DNA from: VMDJ01 sp038144195 | Lineage (GTDB): Bacteria; Pseudomonadota; Gammaproteobacteria; Chromatiales; Chromatiaceae | Length of the DNA: 64,000 bases | Reading direction: 5' to 3' | Assembly (NCBI GenBank): GCA_038144195.1 | Contig: JAYQNH010000002.1 | Span: 1,426,001-1,490,000, forward strand | In this document: positions 56,002-64,000 of the stretch, piece by piece | How the letters are laid out: every line of letters begins with the position of its first letter | How positions within the stretch are numbered: the first letter of the stretch is position 1 | Position numbers and translations under genes: made by a program | The notes under the pieces: model-generated | Told to the model about the DNA's origin: nothing | The model's database searches: none | What the model saw: only the letters and a program-made list of their open reading frames with translations

Positions 56002-57216
56002 ATGCAACAGGCTTTGAAGAATTACCTAGTAGTTACTGGAGGCTATTGGGCGTTTACCTTAACAGACGGCGCAATCCGTATGTTGGTTGTGTTGTATTTT
56101 CATACCTTGGGTTACTCGCCTTTCGAAGTGGCGATGCTGTTTTTGTTTTACGAATTCTTTGGCATCGTGACGAATTTGGTCGGCGGCTGGTTAGGTGCGC
56201 GTTTCGGTCTGAATCGGGCCATGCATCTGGGCATGCTGTTGCAAGTTGGGGCTTTGTTGATGCTCACGGTACCCGATGCTTGGCTTAGTGTTGTGTATGT
56301 CATGCTAGCTCAAGCGTTATCGGGTATCGCCAAAGATCTCAATAAGATGTCAGCTAAAGCTAGCGTTAAGCAGTTCTCAACAGCGGACAACCAACAGGGC
56401 TTGTTTAAATGGGTCGCTATTCTGACTGGCTCCAAGAATACGCTTAAAGGTGTTGGCTTCTTCCTCGGTGCCGGTCTGCTTGAGTGGCTAGGCTTTAGAG
56501 AGGCGTTGTATGCGCTCGCAGGCAGCTTGGCGGCGGTGATGTTGATCACTGTGCTGCTCTTGCCTAGCGAGGTCGGCAAGATGAAGGCAAAGCCGAAGTT
56601 CACTCAGGTCTTTTCGCAAATCGCTTCGATCAACTGGCTTGCCAGTGCGCGGTTCTTTTTGTTTGGCGCGAGGGATGTCTGGTTTGTGGTTGGCTTGCCG
56701 GTGTATTTGTATGAAGTGCTCAAGTGGCCGTTTAGCCAGGTTGGTGCCTTCTTGGCGTTATGGGTCATTGCCTATGGGGTGGTGCAAGCCTCGGCACCTA
56801 AGCTGCTTAAACATCGTTTTGCTGGTGCTGAATCAGGTGGTCTTGCAACTTTATGGGCGTTCTTGATGACGGTGATTACGGCTCTACTGGCAGTGGCGTT
56901 AGCTTCAACGGAATCGCCGATGTGGGTATTGATTATTGGTCTGGCGATCTTTGGCGTAGTGTTTGCTGTGAACTCGGCGATTCATTCGTATTTGATCTTG
57001 GCGTATTCGGATGCGGATAAGGTCGCGATGAATGTTGGTTTTTATTACATGGCCAATGCGGGTGGTCGATTAGCTGGAACGGTCTTATCGGGTGCTATGT
57101 ATCAGCTGTATGGACTTGAGGGCTGTTTATGGGCAGCGGTAGCCTTTCTTCTTATGGCAACCTTGTTATCCCTCAAGCTGCCTCGTAAAGCGCTTCAAAC
57201 CGCTTCAGGAAGTTAA
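56002..57216 (+). CDS. arsJ: Organoarsenical efflux MFS transporter ArsJ-like
   Basis: A 404-residue MFS protein with twelve helices. The N-terminus (NYLVVTGGYWAFTLTDGAIRMLVV) and ALSGIAKDLNKMSAKASVK with KWVAILTGSKNTLKGVGFFLG are the diagnostic ArsJ segments, given as consecutive blocks. ArsJ exports 1-arsono-3-phosphoglycerate made by a partner GAPDH normally encoded next to it. No GAPDH or other ars gene is in the window. The start codon abuts that of the divergent TVP38 gene. Confidence 0.88.
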   Translation: MQQALKNYLVVTGGYWAFTLTDGAIRMLVVLYFHTLGYSPFEVAMLFLFYEFFGIVTNLVGGWLGARFGLNRAMHLGMLLQVGALLMLTVPDAWLSVVYVMLAQALSGIAKDLNKMSAKASVKQFSTADNQQGLFKWVAILTGSKNTLKGVGFFLGAGLLEWLGFREALYALAGSLAAVMLITVLLLPSEVGKMKAKPKFTQVFSQIASINWLASARFFLFGARDVWFVVGLPVYLYEVLKWPFSQVGAFLALWVIAYGVVQASAPKLLKHRFAGAESGGLATLWAFLMTVITALLAVALASTESPMWVLIIGLAIFGVVFAVNSAIHSYLILAYSDADKVAMNVGFYYMANAGGRLAGTVLSGAMYQLYGLEGCLWAAVAFLLMATLLSLKLPRKALQTASGS

Positions 57217-57253
57217 TTCCTGCCGATACGCGCTTCTAAGATAGGAGGGCGTT

Positions 57254-57685
57254 ATGCCAAGAAAACTTCAAACAGGCTTTACACTCGTTGAGCTCATTAT
57301 TGTTGTGGCGATTATCTCGATCTTGGCGAGCATCGCGATTCCGTCTTATAACGGTTATGTCGAAACGTCTAAACGTTCAGAGGCGCAGGCATCCTTGATG
57401 GCGTTGGCGATTGCTCAAGAGAAATACCGTGCCCAGTGTCCTTCATACGCACAGAATTTTGGTTCGGCAATAGATTGCGATACATCAACTTTAAATTTTT
57501 CGTCATCATCTGACGGGCGTTATTACACCTTAGTAATTGTTGCTGGTTCTGTTTCAGCAGCTGGATTTACAGCGAAAGCTGATCCAACCTTTGCGCAGAC
57601 ATCATGTGATGCCGCGGACTTTCAGATTACAGAGGATGGTCCAGACTTGGGCAGCGATGCAAAGAAGGCTTGCTGGGGGCGATAA
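57254..57685 (+). CDS. Type IV pilin-like protein (PilE type)
   Basis: A 143-residue prepilin. A short basic leader ends at Gly, followed by FTLVELIIVVAIISILASIAIP with Glu at +5, the class III/type IVa processing and assembly motif (consecutive blocks). The C-terminal domain has Cys pairs (CPSYAQ ... DC and SCDAAD ... ACWG). No other pilus genes are nearby. It resembles the minor pilin PilE of other gammaproteobacteria. Confidence 0.88.
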   Translation: MPRKLQTGFTLVELIIVVAIISILASIAIPSYNGYVETSKRSEAQASLMALAIAQEKYRAQCPSYAQNFGSAIDCDTSTLNFSSSSDGRYYTLVIVAGSVSAAGFTAKADPTFAQTSCDAADFQITEDGPDLGSDAKKACWGR

Positions 57686-57697
57686 ACACCACTTCTT

Positions 57698-57722
57698 AAC
57701 CCGCTTCGGCGGGTTTATTTTT
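57698..57722. terminator. Terminator between the pilin gene and zur
   Basis: A 7-bp stem AACCCGC/GCGGGTT with a TTCG loop (57698-57715) is followed by TATTTTT. It overlaps the zur stop on the other strand. Confidence 0.82.
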
Positions 57723-58158
57723 GACAGCTAGCGCAACGACCTAATAGCTCAATCACGGGGCGCTGTAATCTGAAACCTTGATTCTTCTCAACGGCATTCA
57801 GGCTTTCATCAAGCTCGTGATTACACACCTCGTTGACCTCGCCACAGTCAGTACAAATTAAAAACTGTCCTGCATGAGGATGCTCAGGGTGGTTGCAGCC
57901 AACAAAGGCATGCAGACTTTCAAGCTTGTGAATCAATCCTTGTTCTTGAAGAAACTCTAACGCGCGATAAACGGTCGGTGGTGCTGGTGTTTTGTCCTCT
58001 TGGCGCATGCCTTCAAGTAACTCATAAGCGGTCAGTGGCTTTTTAGAGCGCATGATCAATGACAACACCTGCTCGCGCTGCGGTGTTAAGCGCGCACCTT
58101 GAGAGGCGCATAAGGTTTTGACTTGCTTAAGATGCTGAGTCAGTTCTTTTTGATTCAT
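57715..58158 (-). CDS. zur: Zinc uptake regulator Zur (Fur family)
   Basis: A 147-residue Fur-family repressor. The winged HTH has RLTPQREQVLSLI and PPTVYRALEFLQEQGLIHKLES. CTDCGEVNEVCNH and the terminal CASCQ supply structural zinc cysteines, typical of Zur. It is the last gene of the znuA-C-B-zur operon, so it is probably autoregulated through the operator before znuA. Confidence 0.92.
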   Translation of the reverse strand: MNQKELTQHLKQVKTLCASQGARLTPQREQVLSLIMRSKKPLTAYELLEGMRQEDKTPAPPTVYRALEFLQEQGLIHKLESLHAFVGCNHPEHPHAGQFLICTDCGEVNEVCNHELDESLNAVEKNQGFRLQRPVIELLGRCASCQK

Positions 58159-58979
58159 GCATTACCTCCACGTAAGTGGTGCCATAGGCTGGATAAAACA
58201 TAAGCTAAACCGGTAACCAGAACGATCACAGGACCAGTGGGTAGATCGGTAGGGTAGCTGACGGCAAGGCCGATGAAGCTCATTAGCATGCCAATAAGTG
58301 TGGCGAGCCACATCATGCGATGCAGTGAATTCACATAATGACCTGCCATTGCTGCGGGCAGGGTGATCAGTGCAAGTACGAGGATTAAGCCAACCACTTG
58401 AATCAGTAACACAACGGTTAGCGCAACCATCACTAAGAGCAGCAAGTAGAAAAAGCTAGCGGGTATGCCGCGAAGTCGTGCGTGCTCTTCGTCAAACACC
58501 ACTGCAAGTAATTGGCGGTGATAAGCCCAAACGATGGCTAAGAGCACAACATCAAGACCTGCCATGAACCAGAGACTGGAGTGAGGTACCAAAAGGATAT
58601 TGCCAAACAGATAGCTTGTGAGATCAGATTGATATCCTGGCGTTTTGGCGATAAAGATCACACCAATCGCCATACCAATCGCCCAAAGTGCGCCGATGAG
58701 TGTGTCTTCTTGTTGTTTCCAGTAAAGACGGATGCCACCAATTAACAGTGCGGCAATAATTGCGGCAATCAAGGCGCCAATCAGTGGGTCAGATCCCATA
58801 TACAGCGCGATGCCCATGCCGCCGAGTACAGAGTGCGCGATGCTGCCAGCGATAAAGGCAATGCGTTTAACCACAACATAGCTGCCCATGACACCGCAGC
58901 CAATGCTGGTCAGCAGTCCAGCAATCAGGGCGCCTTGTAGAAAGCCGTAGCGGGTGAGTGCGTCGATAAAGTCCATCAT
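58155..58979 (-). CDS. znuB: Zinc ABC transporter, permease ZnuB
   Basis: A 274-residue ABC-3 family inner-membrane protein with about eight helices. GALIAGLLTSIGCGVMGSYVVVKR and LLIQVVGLILVLALITLPAAMA are family-typical (consecutive blocks). It overlaps zur by 4 bases and lies 2 bases after znuC. Confidence 0.93.
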   Translation of the reverse strand: MMDFIDALTRYGFLQGALIAGLLTSIGCGVMGSYVVVKRIAFIAGSIAHSVLGGMGIALYMGSDPLIGALIAAIIAALLIGGIRLYWKQQEDTLIGALWAIGMAIGVIFIAKTPGYQSDLTSYLFGNILLVPHSSLWFMAGLDVVLLAIVWAYHRQLLAVVFDEEHARLRGIPASFFYLLLLVMVALTVVLLIQVVGLILVLALITLPAAMAGHYVNSLHRMMWLATLIGMLMSFIGLAVSYPTDLPTGPVIVLVTGLAYVLSSLWHHLRGGNA

Positions 58980-58981
58980 GA

Positions 58982-59728
58982 TTAATGCTTATGCGCGACC
59001 ATGCGCACATCCTCACCGTATAAGTTATGAATGACATCACCATCAATAGCATCGGTGTGGTGACACACGAGTGTTTGGTTAACACAAGCAACTCGGTTCA
59101 CATAGCTTGAGATGAATGCCACATCATGGGACACCACTAAGATGGTCATGCGGTCGTTAAGTGACTTGAGTAAGTCAAAGATGTCACTTTCTAAGCGTTG
59201 ATCAATATTTGCAGTGGGTTCATCAAGTAGTAAAACTTCAGGCTCAGAAGCAAGTGCTCTGGCTGATAAAACACGCTGCAGTTGTCCGCCCGATAGGCTG
59301 CCAAGCTGACGATCAATGAGATTGTCTGCTTCGACCTCTTCGAGTGCCTGTTTGACAATGGCTTTATCGCTAGCCGAGTAGCTGCCGGGTAACCAGCGCT
59401 GCCAGCCTGATTTATTGTGATTAAGTCGACCGAGCAGCACTGCTTGCTCTACAGAGATAGGGAAGTCACGGGAGAAATTTGGATACTGCGGTACATAACC
59501 TAATCGGTGGCGTGAATCTTCGGGTGCTTTATCAAATACCTCAATGTGACCTTTAGCGGGCTGTAGTAGGCCAAGGATAAGTTTAAGTAAAGTGCTTTTG
59601 CCACCTGCATTGGGACCTACGATGCCTAAGAATTCTCCGGCATTGACCTGCATGGAGATATCTTCGAGCACCTTCAGCTTGCCATAGCGATAGCTCAGAT
59701 TATTAATCGTGATTTGGGGATTACTCAT
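58982..59728 (-). CDS. znuC: Zinc ABC transporter, ATP-binding protein ZnuC
   Basis: A 248-residue ABC ATPase: Walker A GPNAGGKSTLLKL, Q-loop YVPQ, signature LSGGQLQRVLSARA, Walker B LLLDEPTANID and the switch His in SHDVAF. I start at MSNPQ (59728); an upstream ATG in frame would extend deep into znuA. It overlaps znuA by 8 bases. Confidence 0.93.
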   Translation of the reverse strand: MSNPQITINNLSYRYGKLKVLEDISMQVNAGEFLGIVGPNAGGKSTLLKLILGLLQPAKGHIEVFDKAPEDSRHRLGYVPQYPNFSRDFPISVEQAVLLGRLNHNKSGWQRWLPGSYSASDKAIVKQALEEVEADNLIDRQLGSLSGGQLQRVLSARALASEPEVLLLDEPTANIDQRLESDIFDLLKSLNDRMTILVVSHDVAFISSYVNRVACVNQTLVCHHTDAIDGDVIHNLYGEDVRMVAHKH

Positions 59729-60563
59729 GGCTAAAGGTCTTCTTAAGTGCGGTTGCCGCATCAAGTAAATTATTTGGGTAGGCTTCGCTTAAAGGGTCAA
59801 TCGTTACAACATGTCCATGGATTTCATCCGCGACACGTTGTGCCAAGCGACGATCAAATTGGGGCTGCACAAATAAGACGCGATGCGTGTTGTGACGCGA
59901 TGCTTCTAAAACGTGCTCAAGCGCATGTGGGCCAAAGTCTTTGCCGCCACGTTCTAATGAGACTTGGTTTAATTGATAACGTTTAGCGAAATAGCTCCAA
60001 GCAGGGTGATATACATAAAATGTGTTATTTGAATAAGGCGCTAGGAGCGTTCTGATTTGGTTATCTATATCCAGTAACTGTTGCTGATAACTGAGATGGT
60101 TTTTTGCAATCACTGATTCGCGATCTGGTGTTAACTTGATCAGTGCTTGAGCAAGCTTGTCCAATTGACTGGCAATGAGAACCGGGTCGGTCCATAAATG
60201 AGGGTCGGTATCTTCATGCTCATCATGGCCTTCATGATGATGGTGTTCGAGCAGGTCAACACCATCGCGCAGATCAACAACCAGGATGCTTGGATTAACA
60301 GCCTTGATGCGACTCATCCAAGCGGCCTCGTAAGGCAGACCTGAACGAACAAAGATATCGGCATTACTAAGGGCAACAAGCTGGCGAGGTGTTGGGCTAT
60401 AGGTAGCAGGGCTGTAACCTGCAGTGACTAAGCTCTCTACCTGATTGTCAGTATCAAGTGCTTTTAGTACTGGCACCAAAGGCGGCACGCTGACGAAAAT
60501 ACTGGCGGCTTGCGTAACGCTGGCAGCAAGAAGGCAAAAAAAGAGACTTAGAACTCGGGTCAT
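59721..60563 (-). CDS. znuA: Zinc ABC transporter, substrate-binding protein ZnuA
   Basis: A 280-residue cluster 9 metal-binding protein with a Sec signal (about residues 1-19). A His/Glu/Asp-rich loop (LEHHHHEGHDEHEDTDPH, about 106-123) binds zinc in ZnuA proteins. The metal ligands lie in TDPHLWTDP and YHPAWSYFAKR. First gene of the operon, 26 bases after the Zur box. Confidence 0.94.
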   Translation of the reverse strand: MTRVLSLFFCLLAASVTQAASIFVSVPPLVPVLKALDTDNQVESLVTAGYSPATYSPTPRQLVALSNADIFVRSGLPYEAAWMSRIKAVNPSILVVDLRDGVDLLEHHHHEGHDEHEDTDPHLWTDPVLIASQLDKLAQALIKLTPDRESVIAKNHLSYQQQLLDIDNQIRTLLAPYSNNTFYVYHPAWSYFAKRYQLNQVSLERGGKDFGPHALEHVLEASRHNTHRVLFVQPQFDRRLAQRVADEIHGHVVTIDPLSEAYPNNLLDAATALKKTFSHE

Positions 60564-60589
60564 GGGGAAACGCTCGAATGATTTTTAAT

Positions 60590-60604
60590 TGTTATATTAT
60601 AACA
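60590..60604 (-). promoter_or_regulatory. Zur box before znuA
   Basis: TGTTATA-T-TATAACA is a perfect 7-1-7 palindrome and matches the gammaproteobacterial Zur operator core (TGTTATAnTATAACA). It is 26 bases upstream of the znuA start, suited to block transcription when zinc is plentiful. Confidence 0.88.
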
Positions 60605-60625
60605 TTCTAGAGGTTGTTTAGGCGT

Positions 60626-60648
60626 AAAAAAAGCGCCAATGGCGCTTT
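60626..60648 (-). terminator. Terminator after purE
   Basis: On the minus strand, stem AAAGCGCC/GGCGCTTT with a 3-base loop (60630-60648) runs into seven T (60632-60626). It lies 6 bases after the purE stop. Confidence 0.85.
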
Positions 60649-60653
60649 CTTGG

Positions 60654-61163
60654 TTATTTGCTAAACGTGGGACCGTCTTTTTCCCAGTTAGCGACTTTGT
60701 CCATCACCATGTCATCCAAAGACTGCTTGTAATCAGTCACTTGTTTGGCGATGGCGCTGTCAGCTGTGCCTAGAATTTGCGCGGCAAGGATGCCTGCATT
60801 CTTAGCACCATTAATAGCAACGGTAGCAACAGGAACACCTGGCGGCATCTGCACGATTGAGAGCAACGAGTCTTCGCCACTCAATGCTGATGATTTAACC
60901 GGAACACCAATAACAGGTAATGAGGTGATCGCTGCAACCATACCGGGTAGGTGAGCTGCACCACCGGCACCTGCGATAATGACTTTTAAGTCACGCTCTA
61001 TGGCAGTTTGTGAATATTCATAAAGACGCTGCGGTGTGCGGTGAGCAGAAACGATGGTCATTTCATAAGCGATGCCAAAGTCGCTTAATTGGTCTGCAGC
61101 AGCTTGCATGACCGGAAGGTCTGAATCGCTACCCATGATGATGCCAACTTTGATGTCACTCAT
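60654..61163 (-). CDS. purE: N5-carboxyaminoimidazole ribonucleotide mutase PurE
   Basis: A 169-residue purine-synthesis enzyme. VGIIMGSDSDLPVM, the substrate loop SAHRTP and AGAGGAAHLPGMVAA are intact. I use ATG 61163 (MSDIKVG) with GGAG upstream; a TTG at 61181 is unlikely. It overlaps purK by 8 bases. Confidence 0.96.
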   Translation of the reverse strand: MSDIKVGIIMGSDSDLPVMQAAADQLSDFGIAYEMTIVSAHRTPQRLYEYSQTAIERDLKVIIAGAGGAAHLPGMVAAITSLPVIGVPVKSSALSGEDSLLSIVQMPPGVPVATVAINGAKNAGILAAQILGTADSAIAKQVTDYKQSLDDMVMDKVANWEKDGPTFSK

Positions 61164-62313
61164 CGTTTTTCTCCGCGCCAATCGTAATTAAGGTTTTAAC
61201 CAAAGCCGCTTTTTCTGCCGCTTGTTTGATGTCTTTGTCGAGAATGGTGATATGACCCATCTTACGGTATGGGCTCGTTTTATTCTTGCCATATAAGTGC
61301 AAATTCACACCCGAGATACTCAGCGTCTCATCTAGGCCACGTAACTCTGGCTTACCTGTTTCACCGGGCGCGCCCAATAGATTGACCATGGCAGCAGGGC
61401 ATAAGGTTTCTGTGCCACCAAGCGGTAAGCCAAGAATGGCGCGTAAATGCTGTTCGAACTGGTCGGTGATGTTGGCTTCGATCGTGTGATGGCCTGAGTT
61501 ATGGGTGCGCGGTGCGATTTCATTCACTAGCACTTGGCCATCTTCGGTGACAAACATTTCAACGCCAAAAATACCCACACCATTGAGTGCTTCTACCGTC
61601 TTCTCTGCAATGCGTTGTGCTTCTAGTGCAACGGTATCTGGGATCAACGCTGGGGCCAACAAGATGTCCAGCATGTTTTCATCGTTGAATACCATCTCGA
61701 CTGGAGGATAGGTTTTCACTTCGCCTTTGGTGCTACGTGCAACCAAGATGGCAATTTCTTTGTCGGCTTTAACAAATCGCTCAATGAGTGAAGGTATGGG
61801 TATGTGTTTATCAAAGCTCTCTGCAGTTTTCATGATCGCAACGCCGCGACCGTCGTAACCACCGCGACGTGCTTTTTGCACTAAGGGATAGCCAAATTGT
61901 TCTAAGAGTTCAGCAGAGGGTTCGTTAGCCTCAATGAACTCTGAGGTCGGAATGTCGTTAGCCGCTAAAAATTGCTTTTGAACAAGCTTGTCTTGAATAG
62001 TCTTCAGAACGGCTGAAGAGGGATATACGGCTTTACCTTCAGCCTCTAAGCTCGCAAGGGTGTCTGCGTCGATATCTTCAAGCTCAAAGGTGAGCACGTC
62101 GACCTCATTTGAGAGTTGACGAATCGCATCGGCATCATGGTAGCCGGCGACGAGCTGTTTTGAGGCAAGCTGACAGGCAGGACAGTGGTCATCTGGGTCG
62201 AGTATTGTGCAGGTGGCGCCAAGACGTTTTGCCGCCTTGATCGTCATGCGACCGAGTTGTCCGCCACCAATTAAACCGATGGTGGCGAGTGGGTATTTTC
62301 GGCTACTACTCAT
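61156..62313 (-). CDS. purK: N5-carboxyaminoimidazole ribonucleotide synthase PurK
   Basis: A 385-residue ATP-grasp enzyme. IGLIGGGQLGRM at the N-terminus, KARRGGYDGRG in the ATP site, and VNEIAPRTHNSGHHTIEA with metal-binding residues are all present. purK-purE in one operon is the usual order. No PurR box was recognised upstream. Confidence 0.96.
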   Translation of the reverse strand: MSSSRKYPLATIGLIGGGQLGRMTIKAAKRLGATCTILDPDDHCPACQLASKQLVAGYHDADAIRQLSNEVDVLTFELEDIDADTLASLEAEGKAVYPSSAVLKTIQDKLVQKQFLAANDIPTSEFIEANEPSAELLEQFGYPLVQKARRGGYDGRGVAIMKTAESFDKHIPIPSLIERFVKADKEIAILVARSTKGEVKTYPPVEMVFNDENMLDILLAPALIPDTVALEAQRIAEKTVEALNGVGIFGVEMFVTEDGQVLVNEIAPRTHNSGHHTIEANITDQFEQHLRAILGLPLGGTETLCPAAMVNLLGAPGETGKPELRGLDETLSISGVNLHLYGKNKTSPYRKMGHITILDKDIKQAAEKAALVKTLITIGAEKNDE

Positions 62314-62471
62314 AGCGAGGTCTCAACAGGCCCATTGCCCCGGAAAAACGGGGAATAATACATCAAAAATCCGTTACTTAGCACGTACTCATTTAAATTC
62401 GCGCTAGCTGGGATTCGGGGCGTGTATCATAGGGAGTAGTTAGATTTTGAGAACTTTTTGGACCTTATAAA

Positions 62472-62793
62472 ATGAAGCCTAAACCGTATATTGGTATCAA
62501 TAATGACCCCAATGGCGCCATGAACCCCACGGGTAACGTTATTCGAGATGCGTGGGTATTTGGCTTGATCCCAGAGAGCGAAACCTGTGAAGGGTGGTCT
62601 ATGGGGCAGATGGATAATCTTTATGATCAGCGTTGTGCAGGCCTGGCAGCCTTATGCAAACCTGCCATCAAACTTGCCAGATGACTTAAAAAAGTGCCAT
62701 TCCGAAATCTACATTGCGGCGATGCAGCAGGCCCGAGAAAAAGGATGGGATCCAGATAAAGATGTTGCTGACGAAATAGCGGATGAAGAATAG
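62472..62793 (+). CDS. Conserved hypothetical protein, one frame break
   Basis: About 106 residues after correction. The N-terminal part is MKPKPYIGINNDPNGAMNPT, then GNVIRDAWVFGLIPESETCE; removing one base at 62631 continues DQVVQAWQPYANLPSNLPDD and ends with QQAREKGWDPDKDVADEIADEE in blocks. It is soluble with no signal. I believe similar proteins occur in other gammaproteobacteria but cannot name a function. It lies 19 bases before the first Bax-like gene. Confidence 0.7.
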
Positions 62794-62812
62794 CCATCGA
62801 TAAGGAATAACC

Positions 62813-63566
62813 ATGGAAATGGATTTCAAAAAATACCACGAATATTTACCCAAGCTGATTGCGGTTCTTGCCGCTTTATTTGTCATTTTTATTGGGTATC
62901 AGTGGTTTGAAGATGATGAGACGCCTGCTGAAGAAGTCGGTGTGCTCGGAAAAACCAATGAATTTATTGAGAAGGTTGCTGCAGCTGCGCGAGAGCGAAA
63001 TGCTGAAATTCTTGAAACTCGTAAATGGTTAGCGATCAGATGCGCAATGATGCGCCAAGTGATGCAGATAAAGAGCGAATCTTGGCATTAGCCGAAAAAT
63101 ATAAGCTCAAACCCGACGATCATGAGCTACCTGTGATGGTGTGGCATTTATTACAGCGGGTTGATGTGGTACCTGTTTCTTTGGTTGTAGCTCAAGCGGC
63201 AAATGAGTCTGCTTGGGGTAAATCACGTTTCGCACGTGAAGGTAATAATCTGTTTGGTATTTGGTGTTACACCGAAGGCTGCGGCATTGTGCCTAAACTA
63301 CGTAAAGACGAAGCAAAGCATGAAGTCAGACGTTACGACTCTTTTAAAGATTCAGTTGTTGACTATATAAAAATATCAATCGTCACCGCGCTTATCAAAA
63401 ACTACGCGAGATTCGAGCTGCAGAACGAGCTGCAGGGCGAGAGCTAAATGGGTATCGCTTAGCAGCGGGTTTAGGTAAGTACTCAGAGATTGGAGATGAG
63501 TACATCAAAAGAATCCGCGCGATTATTGATGGCCGTAAGTTGACCTTGCTCGACACGGTTGAGTAA
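62813..63566 (+). CDS. Bax-like glucosaminidase-domain protein, copy 1, two frame breaks
   Basis: About 251 residues after correction. An N-terminal anchor helix (LIAVLAALFVIFIGYQWF) is followed by a glucosaminidase-fold domain: VVAQAANESAWGKSRFAREGNNLFGIWCY with the likely catalytic Glu (consecutive blocks), then AYQKLREIRAAERAAG and the C-terminal YSEIGDEYIKRIRAII. Breaks are in the A run 63022-63024 and the A5 run 63369-63373 (one A missing in each). It probably cuts peptidoglycan. Related to E. coli Bax. Confidence 0.82.
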
Positions 63567-63581
63567 TCGTTTGCTGTAAGA

Positions 63582-64000
63582 TTGCGACAAGCAGTTTTTT
63601 GATACTCGCCTTATGGGTGGGACACGCATCAGTCCCAATCCATCCCAAGAGATTTTTATCCATACCGTTGCCAAAGCTGCACAAAGTGGTAATGCAGAGA
63701 GTCTCAAGGACGCGCACTTGGTTGGCGCAACGTTATGTTTACTTTCAATTGAAGCTCGCAAGATCAAGCAATCGTTTTGGATCTTGCTGATGAGTTCTGG
63801 GTTGATGTTGACAATAAACCCTTTAAGCAGATTGTTGGTGAACTAATGACCAAGGTTGATGAAGTGCCACCTTCATTGGTTGTTGCTCAAGCGATCAATG
63901 AATCGGGTTGGGGGCGATCACGTTTTGCTCGAGAGGCGAATAATTTATTTGGCATGTGGTGCTATACACCGGGTTGTGGCTTGGTTCCGGAGCGCCGCCG
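63582..64000 (+). CDS. Bax-like glucosaminidase-domain protein, copy 2, partial, three frame breaks
   Basis: A tandem paralogue of the preceding gene, cut by the window end. From TTG 63582, adding one T to the run 63595-63600 gives a signal peptide MRQAVFLILALWVGHAS; adding one C at 63634-63636 leads into NPSQEIFIHTVAKAAQSGNAES; adding one C near 63759 continues QDQAIVLDLADEF. The domain core VVAQAINESGWGRSRFAREANNLFGMWCYTPGC follows in blocks. It differs from copy 1 in having a cleavable signal instead of an anchor. The start is uncertain. Confidence 0.65.

Noticed and set aside
62338..62353. CCCCG/CGGGG hairpin upstream of purK
   Set aside because: Only 5 bp with no T tract in either direction, and it does not match a PurR operator or purine riboswitch.

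Overview
The window reads as a chromosomal segment of a free-living, probably aquatic, gammaproteobacterium. The order ftsH-folP-glmM-tpiA-secG-tRNA-Leu running straight into a 14-gene nuo operon with separate nuoC and nuoD (not the fused nuoCD of enterics) resembles Legionellales/Thiotrichales-type layouts. The genus cannot be named from the sequence alone. I see no phage, IS element, CRISPR array or plasmid marker.

Layout. 1-4450: ftsH (3' part), folP, glmM, tpiA, secG, tRNA-Leu(GAG). 4638-18950: complex I, nuoA to nuoN. 19082-22222: a GNAT/nitrilase two-domain protein, an initiator tRNA, a cold-shock protein, a lysozyme-like lipoprotein and a small secreted protein. 22269-45284: a metal-oxidoreductase island holding mobB-mobA, a sigma-54 activator, an HTH/periplasmic-binding-like regulator with fdhD and moaA, a formate dehydrogenase operon with its maturation genes, an aldehyde:ferredoxin oxidoreductase operon (aorA, aorB, aorC) with MoaD- and MoeA-like cofactor genes, and a TupABC tungstate importer. 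45349-55376: an Old Yellow Enzyme homologue, then a GntR regulator with a TRAP transporter, malonyl-CoA decarboxylase, a TauE/SafE permease and malonyl-CoA synthetase, together a malonate uptake and use pathway. 55366-64000: a TVP38 protein, an ArsJ-like exporter, a type IV pilin-like protein, znuA-znuC-znuB-zur with a palindromic Zur box, purK-purE, and two tandem Bax-like glucosaminidase genes, the second cut by the window end.

How it fits together. The island looks like a self-contained unit for W/Mo-bis-pterin enzymes: oxyanion import (tup), pterin and nucleotide steps (moaA, moaD-like, moeA, mobA, mobB), sulfuration (fdhD), Tat-exported formate dehydrogenase feeding the quinone pool, and a cytoplasmic AorABC-type enzyme linking aldehyde oxidation to NAD. 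I find four sequences with -24/-12 sigma-54 promoter spacing: before mobAB, before moaA-fdhD, before the DUF3305 maturation operon and before the formate dehydrogenase operon. One NtrC-type activator with the GAFTGA loop lies among them. Its receiver domain has Gly where the phospho-accepting Asp should be, so it is probably not a normal two-component regulator.

Quality warning. At least 24 single- or double-base frame breaks occur in the 64 kb, many in homopolymer runs and several in genes expected to be essential or intact (glmM, nuoE/L/M/N). Repairing one base restores a family-typical protein in each case. I treat them as base-calling or assembly errors rather than pseudogenes, and give corrected gene limits.
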